Assembly: GCA_032622095.1 (NCBI GenBank)
Contig: CP136066.1
Coordinates: forward strand, 230,582,961 to 230,646,960
Direction of reading: 5' to 3'
DNA length: 64,000 nucleotides
Origin: Siphonodentalium dalli
Lineage: Eukaryota > Mollusca > Scaphopoda > Gadilida > Siphonodentaliidae
Each line of letters starts with the position of its first letter. Position 1 is the first letter of the stretch. A program made the position numbers and the translations under genes. A model generated the notes under the pieces. It saw nothing but the letters and a program-made list of their open reading frames with translations. It did not search any database and was not told the origin of the DNA. Below are positions 24,464 to 36,669 of this stretch, piece after piece.

Positions 24464-24603
24464 CTCGCACTTGCCATATGGAGCAGCAAGATGGATGAAC
24501 TGAATGTAGTATCAATTCGCTCTGTTTGTGGTGACATGGCTGGGAAGAGCTCAAGTAGACGAACAAATTCAACACGTGTGTACCCACTAGTTTTGACTAG
24601 TTT
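24464..24603 (-). CDS. Candidate exon of unknown type (140 bp, phase 0-2)
   Basis: The acceptor CATAAAGTTACAG and donor GCGAG followed by GTAATT enclose 46 open codons (KLVKTSGYTRVEFVRLLELF and SSSILLLHMASAR among them) with more balanced base use than the flanks. The phases do not fit the micro-exon gene, so it may belong to another gene or a decayed mobile element. The donor is not strong. Confidence 0.28.
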
Positions 24604-24694
24604 CTGTAACTTTATGATGCACACAATGTGCATAGATAAATTGACGTTGTAAACATTTATAAGTGAACGGGGAATCCATTTTGTAAAGGAATGG

Positions 24695-24859
24695 TTAACC
24701 CTTTACCCAACAGAACGGCCCTGTGCCAATGCATTCTCTTATATATGCGAGTTGACCATAGGTCGCCTCGCATATATAAGAGAATGCATTGGCTTAACAC
24801 ATATTAAAAATGATAATTTATTTGGCCGGTTTTGGCCGGTTTGTTGGGTAAAGGGTTAA
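24695..24859 (+). mobile_element. Internally deleted family A MITE with one palindrome
   Basis: Both TTAA ends and inverted termini are present, but only palindrome 1 (24726-24792) remains; the second palindrome and much of the right arm are missing. Confidence 0.85.
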
Positions 24860-24955
24860 AACATAAAACTGCAGTCAAGTAATGATTTTATCTACACTGA
24901 GTTGAAATTTCTACATGCAAGGCACATAACATCTATAGCACCGACATACACTCAC

Positions 24956-24973
24956 GTTTAAATAAGTGTGTTC
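24956..24973 (-). CDS. Micro-exon 15 (18 bp, phase 1-1)
   Basis: The acceptor TATTGCATGTTATAG precedes 18 bases encoding (x)THLFK; the donor is AAAC followed by GTGAGTGTA. Nearly identical to exon 14, 0.8 kb upstream in transcription, with similar flanking sequence (CTACATGCAAGGCACATA in both introns), so the two arose by local exon duplication. Confidence 0.5.
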
Positions 24974-25019
24974 CTATAACATGCAATAATAAATGAGTAG
25001 TCTCACATTCATATATTTC

Positions 25020-25300
25020 CTGCATGAAATGGATTTGATATAGATTAATAAATTGACAAACAAGTGTTCGAATTTGCTGGTGTTATACAGATGCAAAGAA
25101 AGTGGAATTGCGATATTTTGGTCAAAAACAATCTGCTTCAGATTGAAATATTAATATAAGAAAATTAAAATCTCAGCTGTTTATGTAGAATCCAGTTTGT
25201 GATAAAATGATATGCATATGACGAGTTGTTGGATATGAACAAATCACGTTTTGGACTGCTTAATGTATTGGACAGGCGTATAAAATGATATTTGGACGGG
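25020..25300. repeat. Intron block duplicated at 37.9-38.6 kb
   Basis: GTTCGAATTTGCTGGTGT, GATATTTTGGTCAAA, TGAAATATTAATATAAGAAA and TTTGGACTGCTTAATGT recur in the same order at about 37985-38185 and partly at 38525-38600. This supports internal duplication of intron-exon blocks in the - strand gene. Confidence 0.6.
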
Positions 25301-25317
25301 ATTGTGTCACCCGGTAA

Positions 25318-25577
25318 AATGATACGGTGGCTGGTTTAGGACATGGGACATGTTTTGTTATTTCGTGGCCACAAAATACTAATTCGTGGCCACGAAATAC
25401 TAATGGACAACTACAACCAGATCATCTCTATCCGCTTCCATTTCAACAATGGGACTGACGATCTAGTATCACGATTAGTTATTTCGTGGCCACGAATTAG
25501 TATTTCGTGGCAACGAATTAGTTATTTCGTGGCCCGAAATAAAAAATAAATTTCCCATGTCCTAAACCAGCCACCGT
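25318..25577. mobile_element. Foldback element with ATTTCGTGGCCACGAAAT motifs
   Basis: GGTGGCTGGTTTAGGACATG and CATGTCCTAAACCAGCCACC are perfect inverted ends about 230 bp apart. The arms contain repeated TTCGTGGCCACGAA palindromes. Confidence 0.75.
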
Positions 25578-25769
25578 AAAATTAGCTCTGGGTTCACAGG
25601 TGAACACTCTGGATAATATCATGGAACTTGCCAAACTAATTATGGTGCAACACAGAAAGCTTTTCCTTGTATATCTCCAGATTAAAAAACCATAAGACCG
25701 CAGTTGTAGTTGCTACATGCAAGGCACATACAATTGAAATCACGAGGGGGGGGGGGGGGGTATACTCAC

Positions 25770-25787
25770 GTTTAAATAAGTTAGTTC
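25770..25787 (-). CDS. Micro-exon 14 (18 bp, phase 1-1)
   Basis: The acceptor ATTGCATTTCATAG precedes an exon encoding (x)TNLFK; the donor is AAAC followed by GTGAGTATA. Paralogous to exon 15. A run of 16 G (+ strand) lies just downstream in the intron. Confidence 0.5.
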
Positions 25788-26763
25788 CTATGAAATGCAA
25801 TGATAAAAGAGTCAATTCACATAACTGTGAGCAACAGCAACACTCATCGATATATTTTAAGAACAGATATATGTCAGGTAATCTTAATGAAACGTTCGAA
25901 ACGTAACAAGAGTGAGAGCTCTATCTTGTTAGAACCCTCCATCAGGGACGCAACCATTTTCACTCAGAGAGATTTCCCCAGCTGTACCAGCAATAAGCCA
26001 CTTTATTATTTCTCCATAGACAAATAACATACACAAATCTTCAGTTTAGTCTGTGTGTAATTACCAACAAAATAACAATGATGTTAGTTTTGTATATAGA
26101 CTATCAAAAACAAGATGCAGTTGAAAACTCTAAGTCAGACGCCCTGCAACCACCCAACCACGTCAAGAAGTAGTAATGAAAGCCTTAAGTTTAGAACATA
26201 TTACACAAGTTTTCCCATATACGATGGATAGACCCAACATCGTGAGACTTGTCTTAATAATGTTTTATGCTAACGTATTATAAAATACATTTGTAAACAA
26301 CATCTGACCTGAGTATCAGTCAATAGCTAGGAAACGAACACCCCCATCCACATGCAACACAGAACACTGCTTTAGAAATGGAATATAATCCAGTTTAATG
26401 ATATGGAATACATGGAACTATTGTGGAAAACAAACATTGTGGGCAGTTCATTTTGATACATTTTCTCAAAAGTGTAATGCCCAGCACAAACAATTACTGG
26501 ATATAAGGCATTCTGATTATTTCATCTGTGAATGCATTAGGTTATATGCTTTGTGGACTTATAAAGTCATATCTGAATTTTCATATTAGGAAAGCGTAAT
26601 ATTTGTAAACAATATGATAATATAAATAACTGTCAATTGTAAAATGCCGATGGAAACAGAATCCCAGTTATTAGTCACAATCCGACAAACGAGTTGGAAT
26701 CTGGCGTAATCCAACGAATGGCTCTAAAACACAGTATCACAGAGTACAATCGGGGGAATGGTA

Positions 26764-27153
26764 TTAACCCTTTACCCAACAAAACGGCCAAAAACGCCCA
26801 AATAAAGCTTCAACAGCCAAAAATATCTTCCGTCTGTCTCAATAACACCATACAAATATGGATATCATTCGAACCGGTTCATTGACCACATTGTGATGGT
26901 TACAGTTATGCCCTGTGCCAATGCATTCTCTTATATATGCGAGTCGACCATAGGTCGCCTCGCATATATAAGAGAATGCATTGGTCTAAACAAAAAAAAA
27001 TTATAATATTTTTCTACATTCTTTGACAATTTTATCATTTTTAATATGTGTTAAGCCAATGCATTATCTTATATATGCGAGGCGACCTATGGTCGACTCG
27101 CTTATATAAGAGAATGCATTGGGACAGGGCCGTTCTGTTGGGTAAAGGGTTAA
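26764..27153 (-). mobile_element. Family A MITE
   Basis: TTAA at 26764-26767 and 27150-27153; palindromes at 26918-26984 and 27056-27122 (one base of TATATA altered in each). The region 25900-26760 shows no gene. Confidence 0.87.
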
Positions 27154-27652
27154 CCAGGCTTTCGGCAAGTCTGCACTTGTTTGCTTTTACAGTATACAGC
27201 CACAATTAAAGAAAACATTAGGCTCAGTTAAATCACAACCAACGACGCAACAGGGACATACTATAAAAGCGACACATATCCTAGATAAGATGCCTGGCTA
27301 CGTGACGTTACAGTGCTCTGCAATGTTTGCCATCAAGACAGACCAGCACAATCAATCTGTTATTTTGAAAACGATGTCATGGGGAACACCAACGAGAAAT
27401 AACATGGTTTCTATTCGACTTTTTGGGTTGCCATAGATAGCTTATGAGGGCAATAAATCACTGACTGAAATAACCCGAAACTTAATGTTTGTTTAAATGA
27501 TTCATGCCACTTTATATATCCCTATTTATTTTTGTTTTGTAAAACGATTTACATACAGGGACCTACGTTACCAATCAAATCTCTAACCCAAAGCGTTTTA
27601 TTTTTTATTTTTTGAAACATATACACGTTTGTCTGATGGAATAAACTAGCAT

Positions 27653-28115
27653 ATGTGACCCGCCATATCAAATCCAGTCGTAAGTCGGGATTATTTTACC
27701 ATGTGCCAATGCATAATCTTATATATGCGAGTCAACCATAGGTCGCCTCGCATATATAACAGAATGCATTGGCTTAATAATTTTTTATCATTTTTTTTAA
27801 ATAAATGTTTCTTACAATTTTCAGGACATAAAATAAAAAAACATCCATTAGCCTGCAGGGAGCCCCACACATATATAGAAGCATATAGCAGAGTGTCGCC
27901 TGCTCATGTTTGTCTGGGGCTCTGTATGGGTGAAATTATAAAATTGTTAAAGAATACAAGAACAAATTATTAAAATTGTAAAAAATTGTTAGGCCAATGC
28001 ATTCTCTAATATATGCGAGGCGACCTATGGTCGACTAGCATATATAAGAGAATACATTGAAACAGGGTAAAAAAAATCCCAACTTACGACTGGATTTGAT
28101 ATGGCGGGTCACATA
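27653..28115. mobile_element. Family B inverted-repeat element carrying P
   Basis: Outer ends TATGTGACCCGCCATATC and GATATGGCGGGTCACATA pair, continuing through AATCCAGTCGTAAGT. P palindromes at 27706-27772 and 27994-28060 sit symmetrically inside. A B copy without P is at 52729-53164. Confidence 0.8.
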
Positions 28116-28580
28116 TGAGCTGTTGAAAGTCACAATGAGCATTAGTAATCGTTAAAAACTGATATTTATAGCTGAAATTTACAAGGAAATTTGGTAATTT
28201 TGAACATCAAACACACCTCAACCATTGTATACTATATGTTAGTCAAATGCGCATTATCACTGTTACTCGAAAGTACAATAATCCTTGCAAAAAATATATA
28301 GCTCATCCACTGCCTGAGTTGCAGATAGCAGATATTCGAATGTCTAACGCGACAGTTTACGTTACTGGCATTGACACAGGCAGTTCAAGTTACATTGATT
28401 GTAAGGAAGGACGCATACAAATATGGACATTATTTTGCCCGGTGGTGTAATAATCGCGGACTGGTCATACTGGTCTCATGATGGCGTGTTTAGTGAAACG
28501 ACGTAGCCTCATAGAGCCAGTGTCTAGTCTACACAAATCTACAACACAAAACAGGAACATATCCAACAGCATATACTCAC

Positions 28581-28598
28581 GTTTGGGCTGATATGTTG
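28581..28598 (-). CDS. Micro-exon 13 (18 bp, phase 1-1)
   Basis: The acceptor TTCGTGTATTTATAG precedes an exon encoding (x)TYQPK; the donor is AAAC followed by GTGAGTATA. Same length, phase, start Thr and end Lys as exons 14 and 15, suggesting a three-member duplicated exon set. A second AG inside the exon would leave only 7 bases. Confidence 0.48.
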
Positions 28599-28869
28599 CT
28601 ATAAATACACGAATTTACGTTTTACAATATAACTATATACTATTAGCTATATGATTGTATGGTATCTGCGATTATATGATATAAAATGAAAACTAAATGG
28701 TGGTGCTCAATCTAACATTAAATGGATAGTGGATGGCCAACAACAACATTCAAGTGAAATTTCACCGATCTAGATTTCTCTGCTTCGATAATATATTACT
28801 TCAAATTTAAAAACAAGCACCAAATCCAATACACTTTCTGTACACCTCACAATTGACAACAGTGAGTCA

Positions 28870-29290
28870 GTGTTGGTCATTCTTTTTAACATCCATGACA
28901 AATTTCATGATGATCAGACGAACAGTACGACCTGTGGCCCGTGCTAATGGATTAAATTTCGAAATCAAAGATGGCCGCTGGCGGCCATGTTTTTTGTCCG
29001 AATGACCCCAAAATGACTCGTTCCCATCTACATTCCAATTTCAACAGCCATTACAAATTATATGATGATCCGACCAAAGGTACGAAATGTAGCCCGCGCC
29101 AAAGGATTTAGTCATGCAAAGAGTAAAATCCAAGATGGCTGCTGGCGGCCATATTTTTTGCCCGAATGACCCAAAAATGACTCGTTCCCATCTACTTGTC
29201 ATTGATAACATACATGACAAATTTGATGATGATCCGACCAAAGGTACGACCTGTAGCCCGCACCAGAGAATTTAGTCATGCAAAGAGTTA
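28870..29290. repeat. Dispersed repeat in about three tandem units
   Basis: Units contain AAGATGGCCGCTGGCGGCCA, GAATGACCCAAAAATGACTC, ATGATCCGACCAAAGGTACG. Relatives occur at about 41000-41165 and 58270-58560. The open frames within it are not considered genes. Confidence 0.6.
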
Positions 29291-29299
29291 TTTCAGATA

Positions 29300-30432
29300 A
29301 AGAGTAGATCACAAACATGATTGCGTAATCTTTTAATTGACACCCTGGTCAAGTGGTCCTGCCAGTGTGATATGGTGTTGGCGGTCTTGCTGAATTGCTG
29401 TGATGATGTTAGGGCAAACTGATGATGTTAAGAAAAAGTACCATTATTTTTTCTAAAGTCGTCACCTTCGTGAGCATATCCAGATAAAAGCCTTTATGCT
29501 TATAAAACATTCTAAAACTTAATATTCCGAAATATATTAATGCTGGTTGTAGTAGTTGTTGCAAACCGGCCATGCTCAATTACCTTGTTTTGCGAACACA
29601 CTAGCCCAGCCATTGTTATTTTTTTCAAACATATTATATATTATTAATTGGTTATTTCGATATTGGTGGCGAGATATGAGGCCGAGGTCTCTCGTATTTG
29701 CCTGAGACTGCAGACCAAAGGCTAATACGTCAGCCTGAAGCCTCATAACTGAGGCCTCATAAGTATTTTATTAATTAACATTGGCAATCGTTGTTTCACA
29801 GGAATTAATATATTAACAAACAAACACACACACCCTCACACACACACACCTATATAATGATTGTGTGCTTTATTTAATTAACAATTATTCCAGCAATTTT
29901 TATTCTTGTGAACTTTGTGAAGAACTTGCAGCAATTCCACACTACTGTCTATTTCCACTGGGAATGATATTATACGGATACATGTAGTTCATCTATGTAC
30001 ATTTACTCCCAAAGTACTGTCTGTTTCCACTGGGAATGATATTATCATATTATACGGATACATGTAGTTCATCCACAAATATTTACTCCCAAAATCAATG
30101 ACTACTGCAATTCATCCGAACGCAACTGTAATCTATCTTCCGTCGATCCAATATTCTTTGCAGATCGAGCTAAATACGTATGACGTCATTTACGTTACCG
30201 TTGACTTATGGCTGCCTTTCTACTTATTGGCCGACTTTTGTACGTATTCTGCGGGCAGCTTACTACTTATTGCGGCAGATAACATATAGCTAATTATGTT
30301 CTTGAAAGTTTCATGCAGACACTGGTTATTTTCTCAAATAGGCCAAGGCTGCAAAAATTACAACTTTAGAAAAAATAAAGGTGTTTTCATAAAATGGACC
30401 ATATTTATACACGTATAACGCAAGATACTCAC
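29300..30432. other. Intron sequence, no gene recognised
   Basis: Contains a ~65-bp direct duplication (TACTGTCTATTTCCACTGG... at 29942 and 30014), a small CA-rich run at 29823-29850, and related GGCCTCATAA words at 29690-29760. No exon seen. Confidence 0.4.
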
Positions 30433-30612
30433 GTGATCCGAATGGGCTAACGGCAACTGGCGACGGACGCTGTCTGAGTGTTGGGTTCCCAAAAGGTGAT
30501 AGGAACTGCATCGGGAATTGAGCTTGTGCAGGTGCGGGAGCTGCTGCGGGAGCGGGTGCAGGTGCGGGAACGGGGGGAAGGGCCGGAGGTGGAGCAAATG
30601 CTCGCATAGCAG
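30433..30612 (-). CDS. Micro-exon gene exon 12 (180 bp, phase 1-1), Pro/Ala-rich
   Basis: The acceptor ATCTCCATTACAG and donor GGATCAC followed by GTGAGTATC enclose exactly 60 codons' worth of sequence. It encodes AMRAFAPPPALPPVPAPAPA, then AQAQFPMQFLSPFGNP and SPVAVSPFGS. The Pro-Ala dipeptide run is low-complexity and the exon is far more GC-rich than its flanks. This is the longest uninterrupted exon of the gene. No catalytic motif is visible; a structural or secreted role is only a guess. Confidence 0.75.
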
Positions 30613-31246
30613 CTGTAATGGAGATATTTTTCATGACGGGGTTAATATCTACGTGTATTCATGTTGTGGTTATTCGAACAAAAACGTCACTTACGTTGAT
30701 TTTCAACAGTCTGTATCCTTACCTCATGTATTTAATAACTCGTATAAATCTTAAGATACAAAATAGAGGGAATCCCGGGATCACAACAACATTCCATAAT
30801 ACGTATGGACGAAGCAATCCAGATGAGATGTGAGTTTATTACATATCTTTTAACGTAAGTCTCATGATCGCACGACGTTCTAGGCGTGTGATAATTCTCC
30901 GAATCGCACTAGTGCAATCTGTCGACGGAACTATTTCATTCAGTGTTGTTAGACTGGCTTTCGCAGTTACTATTTTTACTTTTTCAACTTTTCAACGCGA
31001 CAACCCACTTGCCGAAATCGCAGCTCGCTGATTGGGTCGCTGATTGGGTTATATTTTTGGAAAATCTGGGAAAACCCAATTAACACATCTGCGTGGGTCA
31101 AGATGGGTCAAGTTCACTCGCGGATAGACGGGCTCCCTGTTGCGTTAACCCTAAAATGCCGTTAAAACTCAATTAAAATCATATTTTCTGTACCGGAGAT
31201 GTACGATTATGAGTCAACTTACTATGATACGGAGATATGTAATAAA

Positions 31247-31414
31247 AATAGAACCGCATGAGTGTCTGGATTGTGACGAATTATCGCACTCGATTTGTTG
31301 GCGGAACGCGATACTTCTCGTGCGGGACTGCATCCCGCACTCGAGGTATAGCTCCGCCAACAAATCTCGTGCGATCATTTCGTCAAAATCTAGACACTCA
31401 TGCGGTTCTATCTA
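31247..31414. repeat. ~165-bp palindrome
   Basis: ATAGAACCGCATGAGTGTCT pairs with AGACACTCATGCGGTTCTAT; the inner GTTGGCGGA/TCCGCCAAC and GTGCGGGA/TCCCGCAC segments also pair. Confidence 0.75.
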
Positions 31415-31639
31415 TTTATCAAACCCGTGGCATTCCGAATAGAACATCGAAATCGCAGAGATACAGATATATCTCAATGAGAAAAAGATCGAGATTACGA
31501 TTAAAACCAGTTTCTGACTTGCCAAGTTCCACTGATATATGTGTATTTAAATGATAAAAATAGAATGCGTGCTTGTTAACATGCAAATCATAGCAAGTGA
31601 TCCAAACATCCAATGTAAAATGCTGTGACAAAACCGATA

Positions 31640-32330
31640 TTAATGTAATTTCTTCCATATGTACCTGTTATGTTTTGTTCATATCTGTTAGTGTAAATCC
31701 ATAATTTGACTTTTTGATATGTATTGGGGTGTAATATATTACTGGAAACTAGGAACAGGAATAAAAAGTTCATCGAAAACCGGAATTTTTCTCCAAAATA
31801 CAGCTTTAAAAAGGGGCAAACTAATCACAAAAACATGTAGGTCAAAAACCGATATTAAAGTAATTTCATCCATATTATGTTTTGTTCACATCAGTTAGTG
31901 TAAATCCATAATTTGACTTTTTGATATGGATTGGGGTGTAATATATTACTGGTAACTATGGATTGGGGTGTAATATATTACTGGTAACTAGGGACAGGAA
32001 TAAAAAGTTCATCGAAAACCGGAATTTTTCTCCACAATACAGCTTTAAAAAGGAGAAAACTAATCACAGGAGCAAACACATGTAGGTCAAAAACCGATAT
32101 TAATGTAATTTCATCCATATGTTTTGTTCACATCAATTAGTGTAAATCCATAATTTGACTTTTTGATATGGATTGGGGTGTAATATATTACTGGTAACTA
32201 TGGATTGGGGTGTAATATATTACTGGTAACTAGGGACAGGAATAACAAGTTGATCGAAACCCGGATTTTTTCTCCACAATACAGCCTTAAAAAGGGGCAA
32301 AATAATCACAGGAGCAAACACATGTAGATC
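31640..32330. repeat. Tandem repeat of ~220-240 bp, about three units
   Basis: Repeated blocks GTAAATCCATAATTTGAC, GATTGGGGTGTAATATATTA, AAAACCGGAATTTTTCTCC and AATACAGCTTTAAAAAGG recur in order, with a ~43-bp inner duplication in later units. Confidence 0.75.
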
Positions 32331-32561
32331 GTCAGTCATGAACATGACATTGGTTTTCGAATCAGTATCCAAGGCTTCAGAAAAGCAATACTGACGCTAA
32401 CATATATTAACTATGTTGTTGGGCATATAAACCTCTCAGTAGTAATGATGCGCTACTTCAAATGTGACATCATCAGATAGTATATCAAGAATAGATCTGT
32501 AATATTAAAACTTTTGTCATTACACATTTCATGACGGAACCTTCTTGAATTTTTGCGAAAA

Positions 32562-33027
32562 CCCTGTGCCAATGCACTCTCTTATATATGCGAGTCGACC
32601 GTATGTTGCCTTGCATATATAAGAAAATACATGGGCCTAATACATTTTATAATATTTTATATAATTGCTAAAAATTGTAAGAATAAATGAAAACAAATTG
32701 TTAAAGAATTTAAGAAACAATGATAGCAAATGATCAAAATTGTTAATGAATGTAAAAAAAAGATATAAATAATTGATAAAGAATAAAATATTAATAAAAA
32801 TGATAATTGTTAAAGAATATAAGAAGCTATGTTAATAATTGTCATGGAATGCAAGAAAACATTATAAACATGATAAAAAGTGCTCAAGAATGAAAGAAAA
32901 AATGTACAAATTGTTGAAGAATGTAAAAAAAATAGATAAACAATGATAACAATTGTTAGGCCAGTGCATTCTCTAATATATGCGAGTCGACCGTATGAGA
33001 AGAATAAGAAATTGAATTGGTACAGGG
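32562..33027. mobile_element. Degenerate P element with long AT spacer
   Basis: Starts CCCTGTGCCAATGCACTC and ends TACAGGG; the right palindrome is cut short. The left flank CTTGAATTTTTGCGAAAA resembles the flank of the 55.5-kb copy, suggesting a further shared outer context. Confidence 0.6.
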
Positions 33028-33072
33028 TCATTAATTTTGTTCCAGTGCAGATCATGAAAGGAATATACATAC

Positions 33073-33102
33073 CGTTGACTCTGTATGCTTGTTGTGCCAC
33101 AT
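33073..33102 (-). CDS. Micro-exon 11 (30 bp, phase 1-1)
   Basis: The acceptor TTGAAATTTGTATTTCAG is strong and the donor CAACG is followed by GTATGTATA. It encodes (x)VAQQAYRVN with phase 1 at both ends. Found from splice signals alone. Confidence 0.65.
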
Positions 33103-33576
33103 CTGAAATACAAATTTCAATCTTATTAACCGTGGTAACCATGTAGAGCTTTTTGAGGGGTACATTCTAAAACTCTTTTAAAAATTCCATTAAACATCTC
33201 CAGGATCCAGCTGTCACCCCAAAATTTAGGTCATTAGAACGAGGAGCAATTAGTCTGCAAGAAACTGGTCATCATCGTATTTAGCTCGAGTCTTCTGTAA
33301 TATGCCTAGCAGACATCCTCCCCTTTCTTTTGGCCTCCAATCATTTTGGTAGCACCTTCTTTATGAGAGAAAATGATATGACGGATATTTGTAAGGCGTT
33401 CTTTCTTTCACTATAATTATGGTGGCAAACGGAAAGGCCTTATGGTACATCAGCGGCTAGGTGTGATTTTCGTTAAACCGGTCAGATGCTGCACCTTATC
33501 AGACAACCACTTACCTGTATTGATAACCCATATAATCATTTGTATTCGGTAACCTATAAAACTTCAATCTCAGTAC

Positions 33577-34124
33577 CCATGTCCAGATTGCAAATGACTC
33601 CTCCTTGGCAACCCACAATTGTGCTGTTGGTTATTAACCCTTTACCCAACAAACCGGCCAAATCCGGCCAAATAAAGCTTCAACAGCATAAAATATCTTC
33701 GGTCTGTCTCAATAGAACCAAACAAATATGGGTATCATTGGAACCGGCTCCTTGACCACATTGTGATAGTTACAGTAAGCCCTGTGCCAATGCATTCTCT
33801 TATATATGCGAGTCGACCATAGGTCGCCTCGCATATATAAGAGAATGCATTGGCCTAAAAAAAATCTTTTTTTAACACTTTTTACCATTTTTTCTTACAT
33901 TCTTTAACAATTTTATAATTTTTAATGTGTTAAGCGAATGCATTCTCTTATATATGCGAGGCGACCTATGGTCGACTCGCATATATAAGAGAATGCATTG
34001 GCACAGGGCCGTTCTGTTGGGTAAAGGGTTAATTGGTGTTGATGTATATCTGCTCTTACATTGTGCCTTTGCAACTGTTGTAACATCAATCTGGTAAATG
34101 ACTCTAGGGACGGAATATTCAAGC
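33577..34124 (-). CDS. Exon 10 of the micro-exon gene, interrupted by a family A MITE
   Basis: Two coding pieces (34124-34033 and 33633-33577) plus one TTAA make a 153-bp open exon when the MITE at 33634-34032 and one TTAA are left out. It starts after GTGGTAATTTAG with two bases and ends ATGG before GTACTGAG with one, phase 1-1. Peptide pieces are LNIPSLESFTRLMLQQLQRH before the element and STIVGCQGGVICNLDMG after it. The TTAA lies in CAA TTA ATA. Both splice sites are moderate. Whether the present allele still makes this exon is unknown. Confidence 0.5.
33634..34032 (-). mobile_element. Family A MITE inserted in exon 10
   Basis: TTAA at 33634-33637 and 34029-34032; palindromes at 33787-33853 and 33935-34001. 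The reading frame is open across the empty site. Confidence 0.88.
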
Positions 34125-34419
34125 CTAAATTACCACTACCAAGGCTTCTTATCCATTCAGCAACTACCCAAATTGGGTCATATCCAGCTGCCTGTTTTAC
34201 TTAATAGTCCAAATAATCTAATGGGTTATTTCAAAGGTCGCAGCATCCATCATCCTAGCTGGTCATGTAGTGACACGTGCAGTCGGCGGTATTATGCAAT
34301 CGCATTGAATGGACAATCTTATTGCTTTTATCTTTTATTATCACGAGTGATCGTTTTAGTCTTATATAATAGTTTATGGAATCCTTTACTGAACAAACTT
34401 TTGGCCTTATACAATTAAT

Positions 34420-35030
34420 GTATTAACCAAGTCGCAAATTTGGTTGATTCGTTGGATTTCAGTTTAATTGCCATGAAATATCAATCGCTCCATTATCTTA
34501 AAAAAAATTATAGAACGATATGTTCGAGATTGTTTATAAAAAGGCACCAGTGGTAATTCACTCTGTCTCACTCTTCCTGTCTATCCACCTCAGCTGTTTC
34601 GCAATATACTTTTCTGTAATGTTTTGTTTTCTCGTCGTTTGCATCCCCCTCAATATGTTCTCTTTAGCTCGGCCACTTGCCATTCGCTCCTTCTACATTA
34701 TACTCTGCATGCTTTTCTTCTCTGAGGGGATAACGTAAGAAACACGGTGATGCACTTGTGAGACCATCTTCACCCTCTTTTAAACTAAACCATGTTATCA
34801 TAAAATTATCTAAGTCATAACATTCAGTGTATTGTTTGATGTATACATGTATTCAGGATAGAATAGATATTGTTTAAACCAAGATTATCGTTTCTTTCTT
34901 AACTTGTTCCAGACCATAGATATCCCTACCAGTGAGTCTCGAACGACAACGCCAAAAAACACGCATTGACATTCAAAAATAAATCAGAACATGAGCCATT
35001 TTAGTAAATTCTAAGATAATTTATTCCAAT

Positions 35031-35032
<2 letters not shown>
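34420..35032. other. Intron sequence, no gene recognised
   Basis: AT-rich. A 72-codon open frame at 34520-34738 on the + strand is hydrophobic (a Phe/Cys/Leu run) but has no family match or supporting context. Confidence 0.35.
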
Positions 35033-35077
<45 letters not shown>

Positions 35078-35083
35078 CAATTT

Positions 35084-35136
<53 letters not shown>
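35033..35136. repeat. Compound (AC)n-(AT)n microsatellite
   Basis: An AC run of about 30 bases passes into AT/TA tracts of about 70 bases, with a short TACAATTTATAC interruption. Confidence 0.95.
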
Positions 35137-35137
<1 letters not shown>

Positions 35138-35470
35138 CTTAAGCCTTCACATTGCCTTTGTACACATATAAACTATTACTTGATATACACATATTGCTGT
35201 ATACAGTGCAACTGGAAGCATTACAATAATAATGACTAATTATGGCTATGTGGAAAAATAACAGTTGGTAATTTGTCCAGTGTTTGTCTCAGTATCATCC
35301 TATGTGTCGTGTTCCCTGCAACAACTTATTACTTGCATTTCTTCAGGTGCAGTTACGTGTGGGACCAATGACATAAACCTATCTATTGGCCTCTTTTAGA
35401 AGCAAAAAATAAATTGCTTACCTGCCTACTCACGCTTGAAACATAAGGTAGTGTCAGTGGAAGTGAAGAT

Positions 35471-35950
35471 ATATGTTCAATTGTGGCGCAAGCCTGAGTT
35501 TAGAGTGTCTTTCATTTGCAGAATGAGGTAAACAGAGGGTGAATTTAGTGACGCTATCCCGCATAGAGGGCTAGAATAACAAACTTCACCCTTTGGGGAC
35601 CGCATTCTGAATGGCCTCATCTACTTTGGGAGACACAGACTCATATTGGTGTTCCCAAATGGTGAATATTGCGATGTACACCCATTGGAAACCTAAATTA
35701 TGCAATGTGTCGTCTGCCAATTTGGGGACATAGAGAAACTAAACTAAGAAAGAAATATAACCTATGTGAAGAAGTTTCTATAGAAATTTGATAATAAAGA
35801 ATATTTCCAGAGAGGATGAGGCCTAAGCCTTAATGAGGTTCCAAGAGGGGGAATTTAGTGATGCTAGCCCACTATGCGGGATAGCGTCACTAAATTGACC
35901 ATCTGGGGACTTCCTGCAATTGACAGGCACACTAAACTCAGGCTTGTTGT
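35471..35950. mobile_element. MITE with GAGGTCCCC-type palindromic ends
   Basis: Outer ends TGTGGCGCAAGCCTGAGTTT and ACTAAACTCAGGCTTGTTG pair. Near both ends are AGAGGGTGAATTTAGTGA hairpins (35525-35600 and 35830-35905). Related hairpins are at 42288, 59222 and 62317. Confidence 0.65.
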
Positions 35951-36669
35951 GGCGTTAGGGATGTCGCGCAAGGCTCTCAGTCGCATGCGCTGAGTGTATT
36001 TTATATAAGCCGTGCCCAAGTATTACATTAAATATAGAGCATTTGAGAATGTTCTGCTAGATATAGATATCCAGCAGATGTAGCATACCACTATGTTAAA
36101 CAACACACAATATGGTGCATATTGTCAGTACATTTATCCAGATGTGCAACAGTATATGCTTCACTACTTGCATCTTCGCTCCGCTTATCATAGGTGTGTT
36201 AAATACCAAATTGGCATACGTAATTGTTAGCACAACAGAGAATGTAGTTAGATAGAGATCTAAAGATGGCGTATCTCTTCTCTGTATAGAATCGGGGATA
36301 TAAAATACTCATTTGGAATCAGAATAACATGTTAACGGACCTTCTGTTTCTAAAAACAACAACTTTTTTATTCAATTATTTCCATGAAATGGACATAAAA
36401 TGTGGCTATGTTTGAGAAATATACAATTTAAAACACTTTTACATAAAATATGCCCAACATTATATGTTTCTGATGTGTGCTGTTGGTAATAATAAGTTGA
36501 ACTTCGTATCATAGAAAGTGTTTCATATAATGTTGTTGTTGTCTTTGGGAGAGCTGATAGAAAGAGATAGAGCATCTTTAAACAGACAATGGTAAAGAGA
36601 AACAAATGAGATGGCGAACTAAGACTAACAGGTACGTAGCATCTTCTGAGGGTATTTCATGGATAAGTA

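Noticed and set aside
30326-30634. 102-codon Pro/Ala-rich ORF as a whole gene
   Set aside because: The coding signal is confined between a clear acceptor and donor; the outer parts are intron read-through.
30720-30747. 27-bp phase 1 exon ending ATGAG before GTAAGGAT
   Set aside because: Contains an in-frame TGA as its penultimate codon.
35410-35475. - strand donors GTGAGT and GTAAGC at 35.42-35.43 kb as an exon end
   Set aside because: The only upstream AG giving a multiple of three lies in a MITE terminal repeat and phase 1 contains TGA.
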